Assembly: GCF_030823375.1 (NCBI RefSeq)
Contig: NZ_JAUSXB010000001.1
Coordinates: 930,001-994,000, forward strand
Source of the DNA: Pseudarthrobacter siccitolerans
Lineage (GTDB): Bacteria; Actinomycetota; Actinomycetes; Actinomycetales; Micrococcaceae
Direction: 5' to 3'
Length of the DNA stretch: 64,000 bases
Position 1 is the first letter of the stretch. The number at the start of each line of letters is the position of its first letter. A model generated the notes under the pieces. That model was not told where the DNA came from. It saw only the letters and a list, made by a program, of their open reading frames with translations, and searched no databases. Shown one piece after another: positions 25,545 to 33,756 of the stretch. The position numbers and the translations under genes are program-made.

Positions 25545-26627
25545 ATGAGTATTGAGTCGGACACTTCCACCCCTTCCCTCAAGTCCCGTATCCGCGGCTG
25601 TCTCCTGGGCGGCGCGCTCGGAGATGCGTTGGGCTACGCGGTGGAGTTCGACTCGATTGACCAGGTCCGCAGCCGCTACGGCAGGAATGGCCTCACTGGT
25701 CTCGATCTCCTCACCGGTCCCGGCCATTTCTCCGATGACACCCAGATGACCCTGTATACCGTGGACGGCCTCGTTGAGGCGCTGGAGTGGGCGAACTCGG
25801 GCGTCGGCGCGGACGTCAACGCCTGCCTGTGGCTCGCGTACCTGCGGTGGTTTGCCACCCAGGGGGAAACAGCACCGCCGTCGGCTCCCGTCCCCCAAAC
25901 CCGGTGGATTGATGCCCAGGAAGTGCTCCACCAGCGGCGGCATCCCGGCAAGGCCTGCATCTCCGGGCTCGCCACCGGGGAAATGGGCACCTCCGCCCGG
26001 CCCGTGAACCCTGACTCGAAGGGCTGCGGGACCGTGATGCGTTCAGCTCCGTTCGGGCTCATCCCGCACATCACACCCGACGCCGTCTACAAGCTAAGTG
26101 CCGACGCCGCCTCGCTCACGCACGGTCACCCGTCAGCCCGCCAGAGTGCGGGAACGTTCAGCCTCCTCATCCACCGCCTGGTGTCCGGTGAGGGACTGCG
26201 GGAAGCGGCAGCCGGGGCGCTGGCCCAGGCCGCCGGCCTTGATGGTGTGGCGCCCGAGCTGCCGGAACGGCTGGAGGCCGCCCTGCGATTGGCCGGAAAG
26301 GGCGTCGTGACGCCGGAGGAACTGGTCCAGGCGCTCGGCGAGGGATGGGTCGCCGAGGAAGCCCTCGCCGTCGCGCTTTACGCCGTCCTGGCCACGCTCC
26401 CGGAAGCGGCGCCGGCGGAACCAGCGCGGCACTTCCGTGATGCTGTGGCGCTGGCCGTTAACCACAGCGGCGACAGCGATTCCACCGGCTCCATTGCCGG
26501 GAACATCCTCGGCGCTTACTACGGCGAAGTCTGCCTCCCCCCGGAATGGCTTGCGGCGCTGGAAGGGCAGGACGTGATCCGCGGCATGGCGGACCAATTG
26601 GTAAAGGTCACAACCGGCGGAGACTAA
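25545..26627 (+). CDS. ADP-ribosylglycohydrolase (DraG/ARH family)
   Basis: 360 residues. All family motifs are visible: GCLLGGALGDALGYAVEF at the N-terminus, the metal-binding GHFSDDTQM, and the C-terminal NHSGDSDSTGSIAGNILGA, whose aspartates complete the binuclear Mg2+/Mn2+ site. Such enzymes remove ADP-ribose from proteins, nucleic acids or small molecules and return it to NAD turnover. No ADP-ribosyltransferase is adjacent, so this is an orphan hydrolase. Its last 20 bases overlap the convergent DUF4395 gene. Confidence 0.92.
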   Translation: MSIESDTSTPSLKSRIRGCLLGGALGDALGYAVEFDSIDQVRSRYGRNGLTGLDLLTGPGHFSDDTQMTLYTVDGLVEALEWANSGVGADVNACLWLAYLRWFATQGETAPPSAPVPQTRWIDAQEVLHQRRHPGKACISGLATGEMGTSARPVNPDSKGCGTVMRSAPFGLIPHITPDAVYKLSADAASLTHGHPSARQSAGTFSLLIHRLVSGEGLREAAAGALAQAAGLDGVAPELPERLEAALRLAGKGVVTPEELVQALGEGWVAEEALAVALYAVLATLPEAAPAEPARHFRDAVALAVNHSGDSDSTGSIAGNILGAYYGEVCLPPEWLAALEGQDVIRGMADQLVKVTTGGD

Positions 26628-27087
26628 TGTTGTTGCAGGCCTCGCAAACTTCCGCCGGAATCAGCCCGCGCCGCTGCAGGAATCCGAAGATCACGCAGCC
26701 GAGGCAGAACCCGGCAAATGCTTCCAGCGACGCCGCCACGATCAGGATGCCCAGCACTGTCCAGGCGGCCGGGGCAGCGCCGGCCGCGAACAGGGCCAGG
26801 GCCGTAGTGGAGACCACCGCACCCATGCCTTGGGCGAAGCGCTTGGGCGGCCCGGGAACCAGTTTCACGTGGCCCAGCCGTGGGGTGATGACTTTCACGG
26901 ACAGCAGTGCCAGCGGCGAGATCCGGGGTCCGAAGAGCACGCGGAGCCAGAACCCGGCGGCGATGGCCAGCAGGCCCCATCCCGACCCCGCCGCTGCCGT
27001 CACCAGCGCCAGCACAACCACCAGCCCTGCCGTCACGCGGGCGGCGTACTCGTTCACGGGGTTGGGGAAGGCAAATACGGTGCGCAT
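26608..27087 (-). CDS. DUF4395 membrane protein
   Basis: 159 residues with about four membrane segments. The DUF4395 signature is present: FPNPVNEYAARVTAG at the start, FGPRISPLALLS in a loop, and the C-terminal FCLGCVIFG cysteine pair followed by CEAC. In other Actinobacteria such proteins sit beside thioredoxin or rhodanese genes, which suggests a thiol-redox role, but no such partner is adjacent here. The start is leaderless. The gene ends tail-to-tail, overlapping the ADP-ribosylglycohydrolase gene. Confidence 0.85.
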   Translation of the reverse strand: MRTVFAFPNPVNEYAARVTAGLVVVLALVTAAAGSGWGLLAIAAGFWLRVLFGPRISPLALLSVKVITPRLGHVKLVPGPPKRFAQGMGAVVSTTALALFAAGAAPAAWTVLGILIVAASLEAFAGFCLGCVIFGFLQRRGLIPAEVCEACNNISLRRL

Positions 27088-27093
27088 GAGGCC

Positions 27094-27099
27094 AGGCTA
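27094..27099 (-). promoter_or_regulatory. -10 element of leaderless DUF4395 gene
   Basis: TAGCCT on the minus strand, six bases before ATG 27087. Confidence 0.5.
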
Positions 27100-27159
27100 G
27101 GGGCCTCCGACGCCGGGCGGAAGGTTTGTTGCGCCGCGTGAACGCGCGCGGACCTCGGC

Positions 27160-28170
27160 TCAGGCGCTGACGGCTCCGGCGAAACTGTTCACCATCTGCA
27201 GGAATTCACCCTCAGAAAGAACCTCGATGGCCTGTCCCCGCTCATGGAGTTCCAGGACCCGGCGGGCTTTGCCCGTGAGCCTGCCCGAGCGGAGGTCTGC
27301 GGCCACAAAGCCATCCCCCACCACCAGGACGGTGGTGCGTCCCGTGACCCGGCTCTCCGTCCGGGCACCGAATTCGGCAGAGCGCTGCTTCGCTTCGGGC
27401 CGGCCCATGGAAAGCTGTCCGGTGAAAACGACTGTCTGGCCGTAGAGCGGGTGGCCGGGCTCTGCGTGCGGATTGGGCTCGGGGTTTGCTCCCTCTTCCG
27501 GCCAGCCGCCCTGGAAGGGCCTGACCAGCCCTGCCCCGCTGGCCGCGGCGCTGGAGAGGGCGGCGAGGCTGGCCTTGGACAGCGTGTCCCGGGCGGGGTC
27601 GAAGGCTTCCTGGCGCGGCATCATGAGCCCCAGCGACAAGTAGAGCTCGGCGATGCTGTTGGCGCCGTTGCGGCCGGCGATGTCCACCAGGATGCCGGCG
27701 CAGGCACGGGCGTCTTCGGCGGCGTCGTGGTGGTTGACCAGGGGAACCCCGGCCTCCTCCGCGGCAAAGGGCAGGGAATTGGACACCAGCGAGTAGCAGC
27801 GCCTGGAAAGCATCACGGTGCAGACGTAGTCGTAGGCCGGGCCGGGCAGCCCTGACACTTCCAGCCCGGAGCGGATCACACCGAGATCGAAGGCCGCATT
27901 GTGCGCCGCAAGGATGTCATCGCCAATAAAAGCGCCGATCTCCGGGAAGAGCTCCCCAAACCGGGGCATCCCCGCGACGTCGGCGGCAGTGATCCCGTGG
28001 ATCCGGACGTTCTGGTAATCGAAGTGGTCATGGCTGGCCGGCGGACGCATCAGCCATGAGGCTTCCTCAACAACCTTGCCGCCGCGGACTTTCGTCAGGC
28101 CTACCGAGCAGGGTGAGCCCCGAAATCCGTTGGCAGTTTCGAAGTCGATCGCCGTAAAGTCCAAACCCAC
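27160..28170 (-). CDS. DEDDh 3'-5' exonuclease fused to a C-terminal BRCT domain
   Basis: 336 residues from GTG 28170. The exonuclease motifs are D9/E11 in FTAIDFETANGFRG, AAHNAAFDLGVI and HHDAAEDARACA. These match the DNA polymerase III epsilon family (actinobacterial DnaQ-like). From about residue 245 a BRCT-like domain begins (LYGQTVVFTGQLSMGRPEAKQRSAEFGAR ... VLVVGDG), as in NAD-dependent ligase and poorly characterised DnaQ-BRCT proteins. It probably trims or proofreads DNA in repair. The frame is open 15 codons further upstream but the leaderless -10 decides for the GTG. Confidence 0.88.
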   Translation of the reverse strand: MGLDFTAIDFETANGFRGSPCSVGLTKVRGGKVVEEASWLMRPPASHDHFDYQNVRIHGITAADVAGMPRFGELFPEIGAFIGDDILAAHNAAFDLGVIRSGLEVSGLPGPAYDYVCTVMLSRRCYSLVSNSLPFAAEEAGVPLVNHHDAAEDARACAGILVDIAGRNGANSIAELYLSLGLMMPRQEAFDPARDTLSKASLAALSSAAASGAGLVRPFQGGWPEEGANPEPNPHAEPGHPLYGQTVVFTGQLSMGRPEAKQRSAEFGARTESRVTGRTTVLVVGDGFVAADLRSGRLTGKARRVLELHERGQAIEVLSEGEFLQMVNSFAGAVSA

Positions 28171-28177
28171 GGGCCCC

Positions 28178-28183
28178 ACCTTA
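28178..28183 (-). promoter_or_regulatory. -10 element of leaderless exonuclease gene
   Basis: TAAGGT on the minus strand, seven bases before GTG 28170. Confidence 0.5.
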
Positions 28184-28294
28184 CCGCCGGACCGGCTCGT
28201 TCCCGCGCCACCCATGCGGCCATGTCACGGATATCACCCCTGTCCGCACCGGCCGGGACCTCCCGGAGCCACCGGGCGGAAGAGGCACGTCAAG

Positions 28295-28300
28295 TACCCT
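28295..28300 (+). promoter_or_regulatory. -10 element of leaderless DedA gene
   Basis: TACCCT, six bases before GTG 28307. The intervening bases contain GAGGA but directly abut the GTG. Confidence 0.45.
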
Positions 28301-28306
28301 TGAGGA

Positions 28307-29116
28307 GTGAACTTTCCTGTGATGAACGACTTCGCTGTGTCCATGCTGGGCGGTGCGGGACCGGTGCAGCCACAGTTGGCATCCTTCCTGCCCGACTGGC
28401 TGAACCCCCAGGTCTTCCTGGCTGATCCTGCCCTCGCACCGTGGGTGGTCCTGCTTGTCTGCGGCATCGTCTTCGCAGAAACCGGGCTGCTGGTGGGCTT
28501 CTTCCTGCCGGGTGACTCGATGCTGTTCACCGCCGGCCTGCTGGTGGCCACGGACACCATTAAATTCAACGTGTGGCTGCTCGCCCTGCTGATTGTTGTG
28601 TCGGCCATCGTGGGCAACCAGACCGGTTACCTCATCGGATCCAAAGCCGGCCCGGCGATCTTCAACAAGCCCAATTCCCGCCTCTTCAAGCGCGAGAACA
28701 TTGAGAATGCCCACGCCTTCTTCGAAAAGCACGGCGGAAAAGCCCTGATCCTTGCACGCTTCGTGCCGATCATCAGGACCTTTGTCCCGGTCATTGTGGG
28801 CGTTGCGCAGATGAGCAAAAAGAAGTTCTTCGTTTACAACGTCATTGGTGCCTTCCTCTGGGGCGGCGGCGTGACGCTCCTGGGGTACCTGCTGGGAGAC
28901 CGGATCCCCTGGGTGCGGGACAACCTGGACATTATCTTCATCGCTATCGTGCTGGTGTCGGTTCTGCCCATCGGGGTGGAGGTCCTCCGCGGCATGGCCG
29001 CCAGGCGGCAGGCCACGGCGTACGGCACGGACCCCGTGGACGAGTTCATTGAAGAACACGCGCCCGAGGAAGAGCACAAGACGCCCCGCCACCTTGGCGG
29101 AACGCGGCCCGAGTAG
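28307..29116 (+). CDS. DedA-family membrane protein (SNARE-associated domain)
   Basis: 269 residues. DedA hallmarks: an N-terminal segment with FAETGLLVGFFLPGDSMLFTAG, the conserved GYLIGSKAGPAIF, the helix KHGGKALILARFVPIIRTFVPVIVG containing the essential arginines, and VIGAFLWGGGVTLLGYLLG. DedA proteins act in membrane homeostasis, and some are undecaprenyl-phosphate or phospholipid transporters. The tail is acidic and cytoplasmic. GTG 28307 is preferred; ATG 28322 is an alternative. Confidence 0.92.
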   Translation: MNFPVMNDFAVSMLGGAGPVQPQLASFLPDWLNPQVFLADPALAPWVVLLVCGIVFAETGLLVGFFLPGDSMLFTAGLLVATDTIKFNVWLLALLIVVSAIVGNQTGYLIGSKAGPAIFNKPNSRLFKRENIENAHAFFEKHGGKALILARFVPIIRTFVPVIVGVAQMSKKKFFVYNVIGAFLWGGGVTLLGYLLGDRIPWVRDNLDIIFIAIVLVSVLPIGVEVLRGMAARRQATAYGTDPVDEFIEEHAPEEEHKTPRHLGGTRPE

Positions 29117-29135
29117 CAGCGGGCCCTGCAGCTAA

Positions 29136-29175
29136 AAAGGGTGCGCCCCAGGCTTCGGCCCGGAGCGCACCCTTT
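29136..29175. terminator. Bidirectional hairpin between dedA and rdgB
   Basis: An 11-bp perfect stem AAAGGGTGCGC / GCGCACCCTTT around an 18-base loop, with A- and T-runs at both edges. It is suitable for both convergent genes. Confidence 0.8.
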
Positions 29176-29227
29176 CCTGTATTAAGGCGTTGGCAGGTTC
29201 AGTCGACCGCCCTGCGCAGGTGCCCGC

Positions 29228-29896
29228 TTAGCGGTACTGCAGTGCTTCGACGATGGCCGGCACAAGCGCCCGGAACGCCTTGCCGCGGTGGCTGATCGCG
29301 TTCTTCTCGCCGGCGGACAGTTCCGCGCAACTGCGGGTCTCCCCCACCGGCTGCAGCACGGGGTCGTAGCCGAAGCCGCCGTCACCGCGGGGTTCGCGCA
29401 GGAGGACGCCCTCCAGCTGCCCGTACTCCACTACCTCGCGTCCGGAATCGCCGTTTGCCGCGGGGACCGCCAGTGCCGCCGCGCAGACAAAGGCGGCGCC
29501 GCGGTGGGCATCCGGGACGTCGGAGAGCTGGTTGAGCAGAAGCCGCAGGTTCGCGGCGTCATCCCCATGGCTCCCGGCCCACCGGGCCGAGAAAATACCT
29601 GGCGCTCCGCCCATCACATCCACAGCGAGCCCGGAATCATCGGCGATGGCCACCAGGCCTGTCGCTTCGGCGACGGCCCGCGCCTTGAGCAGGGAATTCT
29701 CGGCGAACGTCACCCCCGTTTCGACGACGTCGGGGGCACCTGCCGCTGCTGCGTCCACCACTTGAGTGTCGACGTCGAGCCCTGGCACCTGCCCGCGCAG
29801 GAGCTCGCGGAGCTCCCGCAGCTTGCCCTTGTTATGGGTGGCAAGGACCAGGCGCGGGGCCACGCCTTGCCCCGGGACGGTACCTGCCGCACTCAC
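29228..29896 (-). CDS. rdgB: Non-canonical purine NTP pyrophosphatase (RdgB/HAM1)
   Basis: 222 residues. [16 protein letters not shown] is the family's substrate and metal motif, followed by [51 protein letters not shown] and the C-terminal [11 protein letters not shown]. It hydrolyses ITP, dITP and XTP to keep deaminated purines out of nucleic acids. GTG 29896 overlaps the rph stop (GTGA), giving tight coupling. Confidence 0.95.
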   Translation of the reverse strand: MSAAGTVPGQGVAPRLVLATHNKGKLRELRELLRGQVPGLDVDTQVVDAAAAGAPDVVETGVTFAENSLLKARAVAEATGLVAIADDSGLAVDVMGGAPGIFSARWAGSHGDDAANLRLLLNQLSDVPDAHRGAAFVCAAALAVPAANGDSGREVVEYGQLEGVLLREPRGDGGFGYDPVLQPVGETRSCAELSAGEKNAISHRGKAFRALVPAIVEALQYR

Positions 29897-30651
29897 AGTG
29901 TGTCTGCCAGGGTTTCGCGCTGGATCGCCGCGAGCTGGGTGGTTCCGAGCAGGGCCAGGTCCAGGAGCTGGTCCAGTTCCGCGCGGTCAAAGGGCGCGCC
30001 TTCGGCGGTCCCCTGGACCTCCACGAACTTGCCCGAGCCGGTGACCACCACGTTCATGTCGGTTTCCGCCCGGACGTCCTCCACGTAGGGCAGGTCCAGC
30101 ATGGGTACGCCGTCGATGATGCCCACGGAGACCGCTGCGATGGTGTCAACCAGGGGCTGGGCGTTCTTCGCGATCAGCTTGTTGTCACGGGCGAACCGGA
30201 TGGAGTCCGCGAGCGCAACATAGGCGCCGGTGATGGCTGCCGTGCGGGTTCCGCCGTCGGCCTGCAGGACGTCGCAGTCCAGCACGATGGTGTTCTCGCC
30301 CAGGGCCTTGGTGTCGATGATGGAGCGCAGGGAGCGGCCGATGAGCCGGGAAATCTCGTGGGTGCGGCCGCCGATTTTGCCCTTGACGGATTCGCGGTCG
30401 GAGCGGGTGTTGGTGGCGCGGGGCAGCATGGCGTACTCGGCCGTGACCCAGCCGCGGCCCTCCCCCTTGAGCCAGCGCGGCACTCCTGCGGTGAGGGAAG
30501 CCGTGCACAGGACCCGGGTGTTGCCGAACTCGATCAGGGCCGATCCCTCAGCCTGGTTGGACCATCCACGGGTGATACTGATGGGCCGGAGCTGGTCCGG
30601 GGCGCGGCCGTCGGCGCGCACAATGGGCACTGCAGTTGCTTCAGAAGTCAT
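29893..30651 (-). CDS. rph: Ribonuclease PH
   Basis: 252 residues. It phosphorolytically trims tRNA 3' ends. Conserved parts are [73 protein letters not shown] and the C-terminal [17 protein letters not shown]. It has its own leaderless -10 as well as lying downstream of the MBL hydrolase gene on the same strand (110-base gap). Confidence 0.96.
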   Translation of the reverse strand: MTSEATAVPIVRADGRAPDQLRPISITRGWSNQAEGSALIEFGNTRVLCTASLTAGVPRWLKGEGRGWVTAEYAMLPRATNTRSDRESVKGKIGGRTHEISRLIGRSLRSIIDTKALGENTIVLDCDVLQADGGTRTAAITGAYVALADSIRFARDNKLIAKNAQPLVDTIAAVSVGIIDGVPMLDLPYVEDVRAETDMNVVVTGSGKFVEVQGTAEGAPFDRAELDQLLDLALLGTTQLAAIQRETLADTL

Positions 30652-30657
30652 GCCTTT

Positions 30658-30663
30658 AGCTTA
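30658..30663 (-). promoter_or_regulatory. -10 element of leaderless rph-rdgB unit
   Basis: TAAGCT on the minus strand, six bases before ATG 30651. Confidence 0.5.
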
Positions 30664-30760
30664 TCCACTGCCGGGCGCACGGGCTGTCCAGGGCTATCCG
30701 ACGGCAAAGGAACTCCGGGCCAAAGAACTCCCCGGCAATAAGCTGCCGGCGAAGCAAGAA

Positions 30761-31558
30761 CTAGATGGTGTAGTGCACCCCGGCCACGGCCACCGCAACG
30801 TCGCCGCCGAAAACCGGCCGCGCCTCCGCCATCACTGTGGTCTGCGACGTCCACACCGGAATGTGCGTCAGCAGGAGCCGGCGGGCACCGGCAGCGGCAG
30901 CGGCTTCGCCTGCCCGCTTGCCCGTCAGGTGGACGTCCTTGATGCCGTCATCCCGGCCTTCCTCGAAAGCCGCTTCGCACAGGAACAGGTCAGCGCCCTT
31001 CGCGGCCTCCTCCAGGCCTGCGCAGGAGTCCGTGTCGCCGGAGTACGTTAGCGTCTTGGCAGTCCGGTTGCCCTCCTTGTCCGGCTCCACCACTTCCACC
31101 CGGAGGGCGTATGCCTCCTCCACCGGGTGGTTCACGGCGAAGGGGGTCACGGTGAAGGGACCAACGGTGACCGGCTCGCGCTCGGCCCAGTTGGTGAAGT
31201 CGAACTCCTCGCGCATGCCGGGGTCAAGTTCCAGGCCGTAGGCGGTGGCCATCCGGTCCGCCGTGGCCGCCGGTCCCCAGACCGGGATCCGGCCCCTGCC
31301 CCAGCCGCCCGGCTTCCACCGGACGGCCACGTGCAGGCCGCAGAGGTCCATGCAGTGGTCGGGGTGCAGGTGGGTGAGGAAAATCGCGTCGATGTCCTCA
31401 AGGTCGGTATACCGCTGGATGGCGCCCAGGGCCCCGCTGCCCAGGTCCATGACCACTTTCCAGGTCCGCTCGCCGTCGTTGGCGGTCAGGAGGTAGCACG
31501 ACGCCGGGGATCCCGGCCCGGGAAAGGACCCGGTGCAGCCGACGATAGTGAGCTTCAC
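30761..31558 (-). CDS. MBL-fold hydrolase, Rv1339-like (atypical cyclic-nucleotide phosphodiesterase)
   Basis: 265 residues. The metallo-beta-lactamase signature [13 protein letters not shown] (H63, H65, D67, H68) is followed by later metal ligands in [21 protein letters not shown] and LLLTHIPVW. The gene order murI-this gene-rph-rdgB equals murI-Rv1339-rph-rdgB of Mycobacterium tuberculosis, where Rv1339 is reported as an atypical class II cAMP phosphodiesterase. The same role is likely but unproven here. Start ATG 31558 overlaps the murI stop (ATGA). Confidence 0.85.
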   Translation of the reverse strand: MKLTIVGCTGSFPGPGSPASCYLLTANDGERTWKVVMDLGSGALGAIQRYTDLEDIDAIFLTHLHPDHCMDLCGLHVAVRWKPGGWGRGRIPVWGPAATADRMATAYGLELDPGMREEFDFTNWAEREPVTVGPFTVTPFAVNHPVEEAYALRVEVVEPDKEGNRTAKTLTYSGDTDSCAGLEEAAKGADLFLCEAAFEEGRDDGIKDVHLTGKRAGEAAAAAGARRLLLTHIPVWTSQTTVMAEARPVFGGDVAVAVAGVHYTI

Positions 31559-32568
31559 TGGCCTTGACCCCCGGCCACGGAACTGCCCACAAAATTGGAG
31601 ATCCGCGGGCGGGCGCCGGCGCTCTGAGCGGCCGCGATCATTTCCGGGGTGATGCGGGCCAGGCTGCCGGTGGGATACTGGGCCGCCACGTGGTCCACGT
31701 GCCGGACGGAAAGGACTTCAGGGCCAAGGAACCTGCGGGCGAGCGCCTCAAACTGGGCGGCATCCCCGGTCGCCACGAAATGGTGTTCGGGCGGGGCAGT
31801 TTCCATACGCTGGAGGTCGTGGGTGGCCAGGGCTCGATAGACGTCCTTGGCGGTCTCCTCCGCGCTGGACACCAGGGTGACGTCCGCTCCCATCACATAT
31901 GAGATGACGCCGGTCAGCAGCGGGTAATGCGTGCAGCCCAGGACCACGGTGTCCACCCCGGCGGCCTTCAGCGGGGCCAGGTACTCCTCCGCCACAGCCA
32001 GCAGGGCAGGTCCGGTGGTAATTCCGGCCTCCACGTAGCTGACGAATTCCGGGCAGGCCACCGACGTGATTTCCAGGTCCGGCGCGGCGGCAAAGGTATC
32101 CTCGTAGGCCCGCGAGCCCACGGTGGCGGACGTGCCGATCACCCCCACCCTTCCACTGCGGGTGGCGGCAACGGCGCGCCGCACCGCCGGCTGGATGACC
32201 TCGATGACAGGGATGCCGTACTTCGCCGTATACCTCTCGCGGGCGTCACGGAGCACAGCGGCCGACGCCGAGTTGCAGGCTATGGTGAGCAGCTTGACGC
32301 CGGAGTCCACCAGTTCGTCCATCACGCCCAGGGCGTTGGCACGGACTTCCGCAATGGGCAGCGGACCGTAAGGCCCGTGCGCGGTATCCCCCACGTAGAG
32401 GATGGACTCGTTGGGGAGCTGGTCAATGATGGAGCGTGCCACGGTCAGGCCGCCCACTCCGGAGTCGAACACACCGATGGGCCGGGATTCGACGGCGGCG
32501 GCCGGCAGGTCGCTGGCTTCGGACCCTGCTGCTTCAGCTGACGGGTCCATGCTCGAGGCTGTTGTCAT
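31555..32568 (-). CDS. murI: Glutamate racemase
   Basis: 337 residues from ATG 32568. It makes D-glutamate for peptidoglycan. Motifs: [18 protein letters not shown] with the N-terminal catalytic neighbourhood, [19 protein letters not shown] (first catalytic Cys), and [10 protein letters not shown] (second Cys). The core begins only after about 30 low-complexity residues, so a later start (for example MDPSAEAAG) is possible. TATCCT nine bases upstream of ATG 32568 is a plausible -10. Confidence 0.95.
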   Translation of the reverse strand: MTTASSMDPSAEAAGSEASDLPAAAVESRPIGVFDSGVGGLTVARSIIDQLPNESILYVGDTAHGPYGPLPIAEVRANALGVMDELVDSGVKLLTIACNSASAAVLRDARERYTAKYGIPVIEVIQPAVRRAVAATRSGRVGVIGTSATVGSRAYEDTFAAAPDLEITSVACPEFVSYVEAGITTGPALLAVAEEYLAPLKAAGVDTVVLGCTHYPLLTGVISYVMGADVTLVSSAEETAKDVYRALATHDLQRMETAPPEHHFVATGDAAQFEALARRFLGPEVLSVRHVDHVAAQYPTGSLARITPEMIAAAQSAGARPRISNFVGSSVAGGQGQ

Positions 32569-32577
32569 GATTATTCG

Positions 32578-32583
32578 AGGATA
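32578..32583 (-). promoter_or_regulatory. Candidate -10 of the murI-MBL operon
   Basis: TATCCT on the minus strand, nine bases before ATG 32568, with a weak TGGCTG -35 at 17-bp spacing. Confidence 0.4.
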
Positions 32584-32673
32584 GGTCTTCCCCGGAGCCT
32601 CAGCCATCATCTTGTGGCCTGCGACTCATGTCTAATTTGTCACACGCCTGACACGGAAGGACCCGGCCACCGC

Positions 32674-33240
32674 TCAACGGCGGGTGTCCAGCGACTGGAG
32701 CATAGCCTGGACCAGCGATTCCTGCAGCCAGGTGGCGAAGTTGTAGACCAGGGCCAGGTAGCTCTCCACATCCTCGGCCTGGGACCAGTCCTGCATGAGG
32801 TGGACGTGCTCGGCGTCCTCTTCGTCCTGGATGTCCAGGCGCTCGGCCAGGACCAGCCGGACGTCGTTCAGCGCGGTTGACCAGTGCCGGGCTCCCTCGG
32901 CGGTCAGGACGATCTCATCCTTGTCCAGGTCCAGCGCGGCGGCCCGGAGGGCTCCGATCTTTGTCTCACGGAGGGACCGCTCGGTGAGCTGGCGGAACTC
33001 CAGCGACGCGCCGTCGTCGTTCTTCATCACATTCGGAAGCAGCCGCTTCATTGCCCTGTCCGTGGGCTCGGCGACGTCCATGTCGAGGCCGATCATGGCG
33101 GCCAGCGGGTCCTGGCCTTTCCGCTCCTCCGGCTGAAGCATGGAGATGACGTCGTCGATGAGGCTGCGCAGCAGCTCCCGCTCGGTGGGCTCCAGGTAGC
33201 CGGTGATTCCTTTAAGTCCGTACTTGAACGCCTTAGCCAC
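32674..33240 (-). CDS. DUF2017 family protein, ClpS-associated
   Basis: 188 residues, wholly alpha-helical by appearance. DUF2017 features include TERELLRSLIDDVISML, a central DPLAAMIGLD, and the C-terminal helix YLALVYNFATWLQESLVQAML. Function is unknown. In Actinobacteria the gene almost always follows clpS (Rv1332 after Rv1331), suggesting a link to N-end-rule proteolysis by ClpCP. GTG 33240 overlaps the clpS end by eight bases; the longer open frame upstream is a clpS shadow. Confidence 0.85.
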   Translation of the reverse strand: MAKAFKYGLKGITGYLEPTERELLRSLIDDVISMLQPEERKGQDPLAAMIGLDMDVAEPTDRAMKRLLPNVMKNDDGASLEFRQLTERSLRETKIGALRAAALDLDKDEIVLTAEGARHWSTALNDVRLVLAERLDIQDEEDAEHVHLMQDWSQAEDVESYLALVYNFATWLQESLVQAMLQSLDTRR

Positions 33241-33616
33241 GCTTCCCCTTACCCTGGCCGGACCCGCCGGACTTTCCTGAATTACCGCCCGATCCACCGC
33301 TGGCCTTCTCCACCGTGGCCCACAGCCCGAAGCCGTGCATGGCCACCGCGTGGCGCTCCACCTGTTCCTTGCTGCCGTTGGCAACGATCGAGCGGCCCTT
33401 CTTGTGAACCTCCATCATGAGCTTGTTCGCTTTGGTCTCCGAGTAGCCGAAGTAGCTTTGGAACACGTAGCTGACGTAGCTCATGAGATTGACCGGGTCA
33501 TTCCAGATCACCAGGTTCCAGGGGATGTCCGGGGCGGCCAGGAAATCGGTGGACTCCGCCGTGCCGGTCCGGGTGCCCTCTTGCGTATCAGGGCCGAGCG
33601 CAACGCTTAAGGTCAT
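33233..33616 (-). CDS. clpS: ClpS, N-degron adaptor for the Clp protease
   Basis: 127 residues. The ClpS core is about residues 30-105: WNLVIWNDPVNLMSYVSYVFQSYFGYSETKANKLMMEVHKKGR, followed by GSKEQVERHAVAMHGFGLWATVE. The Asn-Asp pair and the Met/His-lined pocket bind N-terminal bulky residues and hand the substrate to ClpC/ClpA. The first 29 residues are a flexible arm. The last about 22 residues are a Gly/Ser/Lys tail that is not part of the fold. The start is leaderless. Confidence 0.94.
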   Translation of the reverse strand: MTLSVALGPDTQEGTRTGTAESTDFLAAPDIPWNLVIWNDPVNLMSYVSYVFQSYFGYSETKANKLMMEVHKKGRSIVANGSKEQVERHAVAMHGFGLWATVEKASGGSGGNSGKSGGSGQGKGKRG

Positions 33617-33622
33617 CTGTCC

Positions 33623-33628
33623 ATTCTA
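33623..33628 (-). promoter_or_regulatory. -10 element of leaderless clpS-DUF2017 operon
   Basis: TAGAAT on the minus strand, six bases before ATG 33616. Its upstream region is the tandem repeat at 33635-33739. Confidence 0.55.
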
Positions 33629-33634
33629 TGGGGA

Positions 33635-33739
33635 GGATGGGCCCACGCCGCGAAGCGAAGCGAGACGTGGGAGCCGGTGGATGGGCCCACGCCGGCGAGG
33701 GCCCCGCGGCGAAGCGAAGCGAGACGTGGGAGCCGGTGG
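33635..33739. repeat. Tandem palindromic repeat filling the clpS/pncB divergent promoter
   Basis: Copy 1 (33635-33680, 46 bp) and copy 2 (33679-33739, 61 bp) are identical except for a 15-bp insertion at 33695-33709 in copy 2. Each copy contains the inverted pair CCCACG ... CGTGGG (33642-33647 with 33666-33671; 33686-33691 with 33725-33730) around a CGAAGCGAAGCGAG core. The two -10 elements of the divergent genes lie immediately outside on either side, so the repeat occupies both -35 regions. Confidence 0.9.
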
Positions 33740-33743
33740 GGAC

Positions 33744-33749
33744 TAGAGT
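33744..33749 (+). promoter_or_regulatory. -10 element of leaderless pncB
   Basis: TAGAGT, seven bases before GTG 33757, and only five bases after the tandem repeat ends. Confidence 0.55.
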
Positions 33750-33756
33750 GACTTTC

